Source: Rotaria macrura
Lineage: Eukaryota; Rotifera; Eurotatoria; Philodinida; Philodinidae
Reading direction: 5' to 3'
DNA: 64,000 nt
NCBI GenBank assembly: GCA_900239685.1
Contig: OENT01000185.1
Coordinates: 104,150 to 168,149 of the forward strand
The stretch's first letter is position 1; every line of letters begins with the position of its first letter. Under the pieces are notes generated by a model. It was not told the DNA's origin, did not search any database, and worked only from the letters and a program-made list of their open reading frames with translations. Shown in pieces: positions 1 to 19,600 of the stretch. The position numbers were made by a program, and so were the translations under genes.

Positions 1-176
1 ATGGTAAACATGCAAAACATTTCTTCCATTTCTACACATAAAAAACACCGATACTTTTCAAACAATATTGGGAAAACAATCGATGTCGCTAGAGTCGTTG
101 AGAAAACTCGGGTCAACCAAGTTCAATTCAATTTTTCGTTCGTTCGTTTGTTATATAGTCATTTATCATCTAAAAC

Positions 177-5597
<5,421 letters not shown>

Positions 5598-8500
5598 ATT
5601 CAACAATCACAAATAGAGTGCCATTACAAATCAAGATTATTTTCGAGATATGTTTTTCCTTTTGTTGTTTAAAATTAATAAATTATCAATTAGACTAAAT
5701 ATGATTTAAATATGCCAAGGGTGAAAAGTAGATCTTGAAATAGTTGACTGTTATCATCATTGAAATGTTCATGTCAAAATGCTTGTTATTGTATGGTTTA
5801 CGTTCGTGAATGAGAATCTCTCAGTAGAAAATCTTCAGTTTATGGTTGAAAAATTTATAGCTCTTCATTTAATTGTTTCTATCTGGAAATCAAATATTGT
5901 ATGAACAGTTATGCGAAATCGAATCCAACATCTGTATAGAGATACATGAAACTGAAAGTTTATCCTCGTATTTCATATTTTCAAATATGTATTCAATATT
6001 CTAAACGTGCATTAAAAGAACGATGAAATTTACATTCCAGTCTTTGCTGAACCATTTAAAGATTTTGTCTCGGAAATCCAACAGAGTTGCACGTATGGTG
6101 ATAAAGTTTTCATGAATAACTTTCTGACTAGTATAAAATCACGAATCACATGAGAGTTTCCATAGTTTCTAGTGTCTTCACTCGATAAACCGCATAGGTA
6201 CCAACTTTTTTTGTCGATATCATGATCGATATCCCTCTTTTCCATTCCTAATACATGACATTTAATGACTACTCTCTTTCATCAATTGCGTCCTTCGGTT
6301 TCAGACAATGAAGAATAATTTTTATAAAGCCCATCTTCGAAAATAAACTCATGTAGTTTTACTATTTCATGTTCATGAGACAGAGAATATCATGTGTTTC
6401 TTGAATCTATTCGGATTCGAACTTCATGCTTTGGTCTCGTGTAGAAATTCAAAAACACGTTTTTCTTAAACTAGTAATCAAAAGTGCAATAAATAATTTT
6501 CAAGCATATTGTCAATACGTCTCATAGCATCTATGCAATGTATCCATTCTGAGTAGTGTTTCAACAGGTACTTGAAAATTTCTCTTAATAATAAGAAAAC
6601 GATATCAAAAAATTGTCTTACTTCTTTATATATCCAAGTATCCAAGTGGAAAGCAAATACACTCATCGAACTCTTTAATATTGTATCTTCGGGGAAATAA
6701 TATATCATGGGGGAGGGGGGGGGGGTGGCGAATAGCTGTAATGTAATTCTGAATTATTATTTCGAGTTTAATATTACGTACAATAAAAGCTCAATACCGA
6801 AAAAAATAGATGTTTGAGATTTATATTAAAAAGTTACATTTAAATTGGATAAATGTAACTGAAACTGCCTAAATTAAATTAAAAGCCAGCGCAATGACTA
6901 ATTCTGCGATCCTCTTTTCGATTCATATTATTATTTTTGATTGCTATAGTACAGTTTACACAGAAATAGAGTGAAAATTCATCTACATTCAGAAATAAAA
7001 ATAATCTACTGCTTACCTATAACTCTATCATTGTCGCACAACTAATGGATGTTATTATGAAAATCATATGATGTGATATTAATTGATCAATGTTTTCATC
7101 TACTCTTCTTTTTTTGAGTACTAATAATGTCAGTTTAGAGCAATTAACAAAATATAAACAGAAAAATATGTCTTAGATATTCTGCGTCTATAATCGATGA
7201 AACTACGAGCCGATTGAAAAATTATTGGGAATTGAAATTTCTTGACGAATTTATAGACGTTACACACTTATTCACTTCTCTTGTAAATATTCTGATACAT
7301 AAAATAGTTACTCAATAATTTTTGACTCCTGAAAAATCCGCACATTTACGCTCCCTGTATTTCGGTGTTGAAATTCGATGTCTGGAAAGATATGTTTTAT
7401 GTCTTCATTAATCCATTTATTTTGTTGCCTTATCAATTAACTGTTAGTATCCAGGCTAGTCAGTATTATGATTCTAGAGGAAAACAATCAACAATGAATA
7501 TGAATGTAAAAAAAGATAGTGAGCAACAACAAAAAAGATTAAAAAAATATTTGCCAGTAGGCAGGCTATGACAATTAAATGAACAGGCTTTTTAGTCTTT
7601 GTTAACTATTCGTGTTTTACTTTAATCCATCAATTCATCATTATTTAGGTTTTACAAAAATTATTGAATGATTTTCATTTTATACTTGTATAAAAGATTT
7701 AATGTCACGATTTACACACGAATGTAGGCTACTTTCAAACGTCATTAACTAATATCAAGCAATTAATCGTGGACAGTTAAATGATACGAATCGACTTGAG
7801 CCTTTAAAAACAAATTTAATCTCTCTGTGTGGTGGTCTCCAAATCAATAATTATGTACGAAATCTATTGATTATAATGTACGTACAAAAAGAAGATCAAT
7901 ATTATTTTCGAATATTTTTCACATCACATATAAGTACTTGTGTGTCATAAATTTCATTCCTAGAATACGATCGTCTCGCATTCGATTATGATATTCGTCT
8001 ATTTTCTAACTGGTCAACTGAAAAATAAAAATAAAACTACTTCATCACGTACCACTAACTCATGAAACTGTTGAATCGTTGATCAATATTGAGTCCATGG
8101 ATTCGATTCGAAAAATACTATCAGAGTATCCTACTTTAATTTGAGCAAAATAAACATTATTTTCATTTGTCAAAATATAATACTACACGACTATTCTTTC
8201 TTTCAGATCCCATTCAAATAGTTGATATTCGGTGCTGCAAGACAACAGATAAATATCAAAATTAATCCGTAGTACCGTAGTCGATATTGAGAACTACTCA
8301 ATGATGACATTTCTTTTTCTTTCAACTATCATAAGTTCACAAATGCTACCACATAATTGCAATGTGATTATTTGTCCCGTTCCATTTACCAGGTAGCTAT
8401 GCTGTTTTTAGAAAGAAATGAAGAATCTTTGGTGTCAGTTAATCACTACTGTGTTTGTATAGTTATTTTGACTTGATTATAACTTACATATGCATTTTGA

Positions 8501-10349
8501 CGGTTCTAGAAATCGGTCGAAATCACTGTTCAAGAGAAAAATTAACTTCACGAGAATCAAGTAGCACCTAAATGTTTCGATTTTTTAACATAGTTCTTCG
8601 TGGCATTTTCTTCTTCCGTTTTTCTCAACGTACGCGTTCATATTTTTCACGATGGATCGTGATGATTTGAAAAGTTCATGTCGTAAAATATTCGTTTCAA
8701 TGCAGCAATCAAAATTTATGATCGAATCTATGACACCTGTTCTCTGATCTTTCATTTCAAAGTACATTACTTTTTAAGTGCATCCGAGCACACTAAATTT
8801 TTATGCACTTTGTTAGCTTCAAGCATCGATATTCTGAAAACAGCGACAGCTGTTAGGACGTACAGCTGATGATAAGTAATGAATCAGATAGCAGATCGAA
8901 CGATCAACTTATAGACAATACTCGTTTAAATCGTGTCAATATTTATTTGAAGAATTCTATCACCACTGAATTTTATCCTACCTAATTGATGGTTCGCTTC
9001 AAATGGAATTCAATTTTTCGATCGTTAGCAGTCCAAAAAAAATGAAACTCTAACTATGATATATATATATAACGTACGTGTCGTTTGTAAAAAAAACACT
9101 AAAGTATTTCATTGTTTGAACGGCTAGTAGTATTATTTCTCAAATAATACCAAATCATTCGTCCATTGAAATCGAACACTTCACAATGCATTAATTACTT
9201 GTTCGATTGAAACTCGATAGCCATCGAATTATCTTCGTCTGAATTATCTTCTGATTTCTCGTAGGTATTATAGACAAAACCATACCCAAGAGATGAATGT
9301 GGAGTTTTCAATCTAATCATACAATGATTCCGTGAAATAGGGAACAAAAGAAGCTTTTAAATATTTCATTTAACCGAATGGAACTTGCAGTCGACCTATA
9401 TTTCATGTACTTATAATTTGTTTCTTGTGATTGAAAGTGCATGTAAAGATGCGGAATATGGCTTAATATTTTTCTTGCAATTTGTTCGTCTGTAAGGAAG
9501 CAAATGTTTGCGTCTTAAACGACTGAAAAAAAGTCACTCTAATTACAGAAGTACATTTTTAAATAATGGTTGAAAAGCTGTTTTTTCAAAATACAAAAAA
9601 CAAACTTCATCCTGTTCTGTATTTTGATATACACTTCGAATCGACTTAAAAGCAACTGACTAGAAAGGAACACTTTTAAAAATTCTCTCAAAATAACAAC
9701 AGACCAGAAACCAAAGCAATATGCAAATAATCTGAAAAAAACCAGACAGAGTTTTTAAATAATTGACGATGAAAATCATCAAAGTTTTTCCGACAACAAA
9801 CAGATGTAGTGTACTATTCATGTCGTCTCAGAAGTAAGTATAATTTTAACTGACATATTGATATTTATGCCTATAGGTTCATTTATGAATTAAAGCAATT
9901 AATAACGCTCAATGCTTTACTAGAATTTATATTAGAAAGAACTAATAGTTGCATGACCAATAAGAATCGAAATTGACTTGAACAGAAATTGATAAAATCT
10001 GCTTGCTCTAGCTGACATTCAGCTTTTATTTCATTAGTACTCTTATTTTTTTTCAAAGTGAATGTAATACAAATTTGTATGATTATTACTTAGGAATCCT
10101 TATTCATTCTCTATTTCGTTGCTTGAGACTTTATTTACACATAAAATTGTGTTTTCTTCTTTCTATAGATAATCACGTATTTCGTTCTAGTTACATTTAG
10201 GAGCATTATGTTAGAAGGATTAATAGATACAGAATGACAAACAAAAATAGACAAACAAGAAGCTGTACATGTGGATCTAAAAGAAAAAAGAAACGAAAAA
10301 TACACACAGACTTAAATAAAAATAAACGGTTTAGAGTTCCCTCAATCTT
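5598..10349. other. Convergent intergenic spacer between the HELLS and WNK genes
   Basis: AT-rich DNA holding the two 3' regions. An AATAAA at 5677-5682 (+) serves the HELLS side, and an AATAAA on the minus strand at 10130-10135 lies about 215 bp past the WNK stop. A G-rich run at 6709-6725 is a simple repeat. A short open stretch at 7365-7571 (+), Gln/Lys-rich near its end, has no recognisable family or convincing splice partners and is not called. Nothing else is supported. Confidence 0.6.
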
Positions 10350-13300
10350 TCATATGTTTTTGTTTTTTTGTTGTTGTAAAATTTGAATATTCATTCGAAT
10401 GTTTTCAATTTTAGCCCGTACACGCGGATCTAGATTAGGTGTGTCATGAATGATAGCAGTCAAATCAATAAACGATGGCAAAACAGTTTCTGTCAATAAA
10501 TGATCAAGTTTCATGGTTTGATTTGTATGCTCATCGATTTTATTTTCGATAGCACTCATTCGATGTAACATTGATGTACTCAAATCCATAATCAACAATT
10601 TAATTTGAGATAAGTCATTTAATGATGCACCGATCATCGTATCATCATTAGACATAGATCTATCATGTTGAGTTTTACTTGATGCATCGATTTCACTCAT
10701 ACTTCTTTCCGATGATACTAATCGATCGAAATACGTCGGAATTAGAGTTGTCGGCTGTAACTGTGTTTGCTGAATAGAGTTTGTAAGACTCACTGATGAC
10801 GTATTCGGTTCTGAATGAGTAACCGATGGTATCATCGAACTAGAATTTTGTTGTTTTTCATCAGATATATTGATCAAATCAGATTCTATTTCGATCAATT
10901 TCGTAGATGTGTCATCATTGATTGGCAATGGAATTGATGGAACGTTCGTATTTGTTATTTCCGTATCACTGTTTTGTGTTGTACCAGCAGTTTTACTGGA
11001 AGTTTTGAATGTATTTTTAAGCAGTGCATCGAGTTGTTTTAAACTACCCAATATCTAATGAAAAACATAAGTTTGAAGACAAAACTAAAATAAATATCAG
11101 TAAATCTTATTTACAGGTTGTTGAGTAGTTGATGACGTATCTGACGAAACAGAAGATTGAATTATTTCATTTGAATAAGGAGGAGACATTGATAGGAGAC
11201 TATTCTCAATAGTCTCGTTCGCTGTTGAAGAAGAAGGTATTGGTTGCTTCATTGTTTCATTGGGCAAGATCGTTGTAATGAATTGTTGAGATGAAGGTAT
11301 TGTTGAATAAGAAAAACTTTGTGATGATTGAGTTACAAGAAGAGGATTTTGTAAAATTTGCTGTTGAGGATTTGTCAACATTGTCGTGGGTTGAGATTGA
11401 GACTGTAATGTCGATGGTGTCGATAGTTGAATGATATCTATGAGTAATCGTAGTTAGTTAATAGTGATTATATGTTAGTTCAGTTACTTACTGGTATTCA
11501 AATCGCTAGGCATTGCTCCTCCAGATTCGTCGCTCTGTTGTGTATCAATAACAGCCGTATCACTTCCCAATCGTGAAGTCGATGAATCATCTGGATTAAC
11601 CAATGGCATTATTGGCTCACTATTATCATTGGTGATCGTTGATGTAACACTTGTGCCTTGAGGTGTACTAGATTTATTGAAAGTTTTCTTTAATGCTGCA
11701 TCAAGCACTTCTAGACTAGCAGCCGAACCTGATATATTTGTTCCAAGCTCAGGTAGTTGGGGAATGGCGATAGGTTCTGTTGCAACGATAGGTTTAGTGG
11801 ACGGGACCTCTGGTAGTGGTTTAGACATTTGTTGCTGTTGAACTTCAGTAGATGACTGTTGTAAAAGTGAAGGCATTGATCCAATAGGAGGAACAAGTGA
11901 TACTTGAGACTGAACAATTGATGGCGTTGTTGATTGTTGATGTTGTAGTTGTGGTGGCTGTATTTGTGGTTGGGGAGATAGAACTTGCTGTTGCTGTTGT
12001 TGCTGAGGAAGTGGAGCTTGTTGTTGTTGTTGAGGAAGTGAAGCTTGCTGTTGTTGTTGGGGAGGTGGAGCTTGTTGATGTTGCTGTTGTTGTTGTCCAA
12101 CAACTGATGATTGCGGTGTTTGACTCATAACTGGCTTTCCGTCTGGACAAAAGACCCCAGCTTTTCGATCAAGTTGTTCATACTGATAAGCTCGAACACG
12201 GTCTTTAATTGATTGTACCACAAATTTTTTGTCATCATCAAATATATAATTTTTTTCAATGAGCTCATCAGCGATTTGTTCTGGTTTATCGGTTGTAAAA
12301 TTATATCGGAAAAGTATAGCTTCATGTTCTGTCCATAATGATTTACGCTTATTTTTATCGACAATTTTTAGTTTCAAATTTATTGAATTATTTGTAACCA
12401 TGACTTGTAAGTCATTAGCTGGATCACGTACAAAATCAATGCGTAAACCAATATCATCAAGAAAGAATGAATGTTGCAATAGTTCATTTACCGGTAAACG
12501 CTCTTCTTTATTAGTACGTATGCAACAATCAATTACTTCTCGTACGTCTTCACTTTCAACTTTATAATAACAATCTGGTTTTAAACCAGCTGTAACACGT
12601 TTTATAACTGCTGTTGGTCCTTTACATTCAATATATGGGTATTCACCGGTTATCATTTCTAACATACATAGGCCAAATGAATATATATCGACAAGTTCAT
12701 CATATTTCTCATCAAACATTTCAGGAGCCATAAACTCCATTGTACCACGCATACTTTTAGCAAATGTCTGAGTTTTAAAGGTTGCTAAACCGAGATCACC
12801 AATTTTAACGCAACCATTGGTACTTGATATGAATACATTATCACATTTTAAATCACGATGTATAACAGGAGGATTACGACTATGTAAATAAGCAAGACCT
12901 TTGAGAATTTGGCGACACCATTTTTTCATCACATTAATACGTTTGTCTTCTTTTTGTCCTTTAAATTTCCGTATGTATCTGTAAATAGACAAGGAAATAA
13001 TAGGCAATAACTATGATGCTCGATTTTGTTTTTCATTCTTCTTCTTCTATCTTACCCTTTTAAAGAACCGGATGTCATTAATTCTGTCACAAGAATAATA
13101 ACTTTTTTATTTGTTCTTGGATTTGTTTCTTCCCAAAAATCGTAAAATCGTACGATATTTGGATGTTGTAATTTTTTTAACATTTCAGCCTCTTCTTTGA
13201 AACGCACACGTTCATGTTTATCAAACTGTGCAAAATCCTATTCAGTAAATAAAATCTATATAAAAACTAAATCAAAGCAATTAATCGTCATCATATCTAC

Positions 13301-16300
13301 TTGTAATTCACACCAAGCAACGGCAACACTTGTTTCAGTATCCAGACCACGATACACTGTTTTGAAAGCGCCACGACCAATTTCCTTTGCATATTTGATA
13401 AAACGTTTATCAGGACTTTTAGCAACTGCTTCTTCTTCTTCATCGTCATCATCCTACGGAACGAGTAAAATTGTTTATAATAGTTTTAAAAATAACCGAA
13501 GTTCATTCAAACGATGACCGAACAAGTTCTAATGAAGATATTTCGAAAACAAGAGAAAATCCTCATATTAGCAAGAGAAAATTTTTAATTTTTCATCGAA
13601 AATTAATTTATAGTAAGTAAGCGAACATAATAGTTTGAACTGTATCCATGAGAAATTCTCTTTTTCCAGGACACAATGACTTCGTCTACTTAATTGCATT
13701 TCTTTTTTCTTCTTCGGAAAATAAAACCATTTCAATCCAGAGATTAATATCCGATGGGTATGTCGTTTCTCAATTTCTGCTTCTCGCTTCTCGTGCTCTT
13801 AATATTTTCTGGGTTCTTAACAGAATTTTTTTAATGGTTGCGAACAGCACTATAATAGCCAGAAACTAACATTCGGTACAGATCACATTTCAGATATCGT
13901 TATATTTAAAAATGAAATTATCATTCTACATGCATGCCGGTAAAAAATTAATCATTAATTATCTTTTCATCGTTGTTTATAAATGTGCAACTGGCATAAT
14001 GATTTCTGTTGTGAAAAGAAACAAATGTATTTCTAGATACACAATAACGAAGATACTCAAGAAAAACCAATGTCGATAGTCATCTCATATTATGAGATGA
14101 TTTAAATAATAATGCATTCGAATGGCATTGTCTCATTTTTGATTGATAGGTATTTGACTTATTTATAATTGTTAATCTACTCGAGATTAAAGTAAATGAA
14201 AGTAAGTCAAAATCTATTTCTCAGTAAAATAACATAGGATTGATTTTTGACAAATTCCGTTTGTCACAGAACAAAGTTTGCAGAATATTCGCATCTAACA
14301 AAATAATTTTCGGAAAAGTTCTTTTATGTTTTTGCATCCCCACAGGATACTGTAAGAGATACATCGATAAAATTTTCTTTTATAACAGGTTCTTAATGAC
14401 CGGATAAAAATATTGATCACGTTGAGACAACTCTACAGCATTGTATTTTTTTTTGAACTTCTCGGTTTTCTAGATAAGTCTGAAAATATTACTTTGAAGT
14501 CACGTTCGGAATCAGCATGACTAATAAATCATAATTTAATTGGTTTTCATTTAAAAAAATTAAATTAATTGAAAACATTCTCTCATGATTAAAGATGATT
14601 GATATATCCTAAACGATGATGAATCTGTTATCATCGATATGTTTTAGTCTATCAAAGTCAGTTTTGATTCTTTTTTCTTCTGCCATTCAAAATAAAATTT
14701 TCCCTAAATCAATTAAATCGACTACTAACTTCTCCTTGTACCGAAGCTGTCGATGAAGGTGGGGCTGGGACGGGTTGCGCTACTGTTGGAATTGGTATGT
14801 TGGATGATTTTTCATCATCAGCAGCTGAATCAGCTTGTTTTTCTTGTGATGTAGCGTGAAAATGAACATGACGATGCCCATTTTCAACGGTAATATATGT
14901 TGAAAAAGAACCATTGGCAAAATTATTTGTGTTCATTAGTGGATTTTCAATATCAGTTGTAGGAGTATTCGAATATGTTCTATCAAAAATCGATGGTCTT
15001 TCTGATGAATTTAAGTTGACATTCGGTGTGGAACACTCGTCATCATTTGAAGATTTAGCTGCAGCAGCATTGGCTAATATAAATTTGGATTGTTGAGATT
15101 TATGTATCGACTTGACTTGAAATCGATTAACTTTTCTTACGCACGATTCATTTGTTGATGAAGTCTTCGTTGGTATTAATGATGATGAATTAGATTCATT
15201 CGTTCTCATTTGACTTGACTCAAGGTTATCTAATGGATGATAAAAATGATAATGTATTTTTGTATCGTCATCCGGCTTTGTTGTTGCTGTTGTGATTATA
15301 CGATCACATCGTTTAGTTGAAGATGATTTTATTCGTCGTTCATTATGCCCATTTAAGATTACTTTCGAATCTTCACTGTCATTATCATCCGAACTTGATT
15401 GTTGCTGCTGCTGTTCATCTTTATTATAATTATTTTCATAGTTTTGTTCTAGAGATGACGTACTTGTCTTATGATTCTTTTTCAAACGACGAGTCTTTTT
15501 AATATTCGTATTATTACCATTATCGGATTCATCCGCATCTGCATCTATTGATGATAACACAGGATAAAATTTCAATGGACTTTCATCGTCCTCTGAATAG
15601 CTGGATTGTGTTTGAATTGAGTGCTGATCGGTTGACATAGTTTTGATCACACTATGAGCAAAAACACGGCTTATAAGAGGACACAACGGTAATTTTGATT
15701 CACTGTTACGCTAGAAATAGAATGAGAAATGAAATAATCTAATAGATTGATGCATGTGGAAAAAAAGAACAAGCATTGTAACAAAAGAAATAAGAAAACA
15801 GGTGAATGCAGTTATTGGTCGATAGTAAACGGAAATGTTCAGTACTGTTTTCTAGATTTATATTTTTCAAAGAACTTTGAGTTGGTTCAAATAGATGGGG
15901 TTCAAATTCAATTTTTCAAACCTCGTGAGATCTGATCAAAATTAAAATTGGAAGGCTTGCCGTGACCCAAAGGAAAGAAGTATTGTTAGAACGTCAATCA
16001 AACCTAGGAGAAAACAACCAAGTTGTTCGAACCGGAAATTAAAATTGCAATTAAATCATCTGTTTTTGTGAACAAATTCTCTCATCAATTATCTTGAACA
16101 AAACAACAGGCAAGCATATTGCTCAGAAAAACGATATTCATCATCAAAATAACTCACGATCGTTGAAGATTCTCTTTTGGGGTTCAATGCTAATAAATTA
16201 TGAAATAATTTTCTCTTGATAGGAACCGTGATTAGAATACTAGTTTGAAAACTATGAAATGGAACATACCTTTTTTTCATTGCTAACTTGAGCTGATAAT

Positions 16301-16641
16301 TTATTTATTTCCTCTGGTGAAGCCGGTGCAATAGCGTGAAAGACGAGTGGTGGTGATGGTGAATTTTCATTCGAGTGATGATTGTTAATTGGTTCATTTG
16401 AGCGATTAGTAGATTTCAATTTTGAATGAAAAAAACTGTTTATTTTTAATGTTTGTTTTTTTATATGGCTACTGAAACCATTTGTCGTCGAATGATTTTG
16501 TAAAAAATTTGTTGCACTAAATGGTTTTTTAACTTGAATTCGACTTTGTTTTTTATCATGATCTTTTGCTTCCATACTATGTACACTATTACTACTTGAG
16601 AATCTTGATTTAATACTTCGCATTGGTGACTTTGTCGTCAT
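10350..16641 (-). CDS. WNK: WNK (with-no-lysine) serine/threonine kinase, 7 exons, 1400 aa
   Basis: Exons in coding order: 16641-16270, 15710-14730, 13453-13301, 13237-13056, 12978-11492, 11437-11115, 11054-10350; phases agree. WNK kinases are chloride-sensitive cytosolic kinases that phosphorylate SPAK/OSR1 and so control cation-chloride cotransporters. Seen: acidic run then kinase domain from about residue 468; glycine loop [11 protein letters not shown] with the relocated catalytic lysine K482; VAWC with cysteine C499 at the usual lysine site, 17 residues on as in vertebrate [11 protein letters not shown] (D605); DLGLAT with both chloride-site leucines (D624); activation-loop serine S638. 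An autoinhibitory PF2-like domain follows. RFQV at 320-323 is an RFxV docking motif for SPAK/OSR1. The tail is Gln-rich, then Ser/Thr-rich, with a coiled-coil-like end. Odd: the usual GTPEF reads GTMEF (M643). The kinase call is very secure; the two N-terminal exons rest on splice logic and the RFQV motif. Confidence 0.92.
11841..12117 (-). repeat. Poly-glutamine/proline coding repeat in WNK
   Basis: A CAA/CAG-rich stretch (read on the minus strand) encodes repeated blocks of Gln runs separated by APLP-like spacers in the disordered region after the autoinhibitory domain. The repeated blocks suggest expansion by slippage. The same stretch is open in other frames, but only the Gln frame is continuous with the kinase. 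Confidence 0.75.
13454..14729 (-). other. Long intron of the WNK gene
   Basis: A 1.28 kb intron lies between the N-terminal exon ending VQGE and the kinase exon starting with an acidic run. Both sides are phase 0. It is AT-rich and no mobile element was recognised in it. Confidence 0.6.
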
Positions 16642-19600
16642 TTGTTAATAGAAAGTACAGTATGCACAATATAATTCGAAACAAACTTAAATATTTTCTT
16701 TGAGGAACCAAAGAAAAATCATAATAGATTATATATGTTGTATCTGCAACAAAAACAAAATTTCGTAAGAGAAATAAAAACATTTCATCGACTTCATTGA
16801 AAAGGGTAAATCAATAAAAAAAATACGTAGACAAATAAAACATGCGTAGACAGCTGAATGGATAAACATAAAAAATGCTTTTACTGGCGAGTACTTCGAG
16901 ATAGAAATGAACCGTGAAGTATTTTGTGTGCTACCATATTTTTGAGAGAAAAACGATGTTACCTTTTTCTTTGAAAGGAAAGGTTATATTCAAAAAATAA
17001 AATTTTGCAACGTTTTCAAAAAAAAATGTCGATGTAAATTACAACAATGTGTGCTTTGGCTTACGCTTCTCTTTCATCAAACGATGTTTTTCTCGTTCTT
17101 CCTTGTTTTTTATAGGTCACAGCGGTGTAAGAAACATGTACGCATGGCTTTATTGCTTTTTTCATGAAAGATAAAAAGTGATTTTAATAGTAAACGAGAA
17201 GAAAATGCTAAATTGTATACGAACAAAAGTGCAAATTTTAAATGTGATGTTTTAGTAGTAGGTGTGTTACGCTCATATTTTTGCTACTTTAGTTTTACTT
17301 ATGAGTACAGTGTACTTGGTATCGAAGAAAAGCAGTCAGCACTGTTTTCGATACCCTAGTACATTTAACCAGAGTTCTTAAAAATGAATGACTATTGGTA
17401 ACAACTAGCTAGATAGTCTATTTATTTTTCAGTGATGTCTTGTCTGTACTGTAAATATATATATTTATATATTTATATCATCAAAGATCATAATGGAAAT
17501 TATCCAATTGGATAGATTGTTTCAGAGAGGCCGCTGTCTAACATTCATCTGTTTCATGTAGAAATTTGTTCTTCGTCAGTCTATCTCTAGAGATTGAGTT
17601 TCATCTCCGATGTGTAAGAATAAGAAGAAAATAGGCTGTTTATAAGTCTTTCCTCTTCTCTCTTATTTCATTTGAAATCTATCTTTGAATTCAACTGAAT
17701 CGAAAACAGCAGCTGTCATTGATAGTCTCATAATCATAGTTACTGGTTGGCATGCAACAGCTCTTGCTTGTAATTTTCTTTATCATAAATGATCATTATA
17801 TATCGCCTTTCTTTTATCAATATTAATCATCGTGAATTTCGAAAACAGTGAAAGAATGAATATTTTACACACGATTTTTACATACTGACACACATACTCA
17901 TTCTTCTTTCTTCAAACATCACGAATATTGAGTGAAATTTAACCTAACGCATTTCTTCTTATAAACCTACAATACATGACGACGTATGTTGTGTTTTACA
18001 TGGCATTTCTAAAATAATTATCTACGCAAGACAATAAGGAAAACTAATTCGCCGAACTCTTCAAGAACTTGTGACACTGCTATGTACAGATCAAGATAAC
18101 CTTCTTGAAAATGGTCATATCTTATAATAGAAATTCTTCTATACTGAATTGTTGTTTTGTTGAAAGCTCAGTACGAAAGAAGAAAGACTGATGAAAATAA
18201 CTCTAATTAGTATTGCCATCTCAAACTACTGTCATTGATAATCTATTTTTCTGACTTTGCTTCTCTATTAGAAAAAAACCAACAAAAAATAGAGTAAAGG
18301 TCCTTTCGTATACTTATCTGCTTGATCACCACACTGATTGTTCTTCGAAAAAATAAGAATAAAAATACATATCCTTTATAGTGGAGACGCTCTTAATAGA
18401 CTCGATTCTCTATATTTAGATTATTTTTTGTCAATATTCTTATCTGTTTAGGTGGGTATATTCATAAAAAAAATATCATCTGGAGTTTATGATGTCCTTA
18501 CAATAATGAATATTTGCATAAAACGATATTTTTTTATTTTTTTTCTAGGAAGACTATTGCAAAATAGATCACTCTATGTGACGAAATAAAAATCTGCCTA
18601 TGAAAAAAACGAGTAATTATCTCGTGCAGTCTATGTTGTCGATAGGAAGGAAAAACAGAAATAAAATAATCAAAATAACCAGACAGGAAAAATAGTAGTA
18701 TTCAAAGAAACGTGAATTTTTCTTGATTTCTGTAGTCTTTCAGTATCATTTATGCTTCATGAATTTTAAATCTCACCATAAATCAAGCAAATACAAATAC
18801 ACTCACGATAATGGTTTTCTGATGGACAAAATCGATGAACATATTCGATGGATCAATGTGTACTATAAGAAGCCTAAATATCGTGATGATCTAAGAAGTT
18901 ACATACTGTTGCGCTGCAATGTATGTTTTCGTTAATTCGGTCGAATGGATAGACTAGCTCTAGGGTATATATTAAGAGCAAGGAACAACAAGGAAAAGCA
19001 AAAAAAGAGAACGTCTATTTATCTCTGTCATTGATGTTACACTCGTACATATCACAGCATCACATCTATATACCTATTAGTTGACATTGTGCTTTGTTTT
19101 TATCGCCATTAACGTACGACTAGACTGATTGAGAAAATATGTAGACAGGAAGGAAGATATCCTGTAAAATAAGGGGTGCTCTTGTGATCGGAAAACTTAC
19201 GGCTGTTTGGTACTCTGGTGATTACTGCTCGTCGTAGTCTATTTTAGAAATGAAATAACAAATTTCTGTCTCACACAAATAAATATTTGTACCATTTCAT
19301 TCAAAGATAAAAAGAAGTACATTTTGTGAACCATAATCCTGTAAATCATGTGTGTGTTTTGATGCTGCTGCTGTTAAAAAATATTTGCGTTAAGTACCGC
19401 AGAGTATGATAGTATCTAGTTTGTTCTTTTCTTCTATCCACCACCCTCGCATAGTAATTCCCAGCATCTGCTCAAATTTAATTATCTCTATACGTTTTCT
19501 TTTCATTAGTATTAGTCGTAAAGAGGGGACGTACGAGTTAAAAATGATTCTTCTTTTCTTTACACGAAAGCTCAACTTGGAATGCGTCTAACGTTTTTTA

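Noticed and set aside
11711..12150. Asn/Ser/Thr/Leu-rich and Val/Glu-rich open frames on both strands
   Set aside because: Shadow frames of the WNK poly-glutamine coding repeat.
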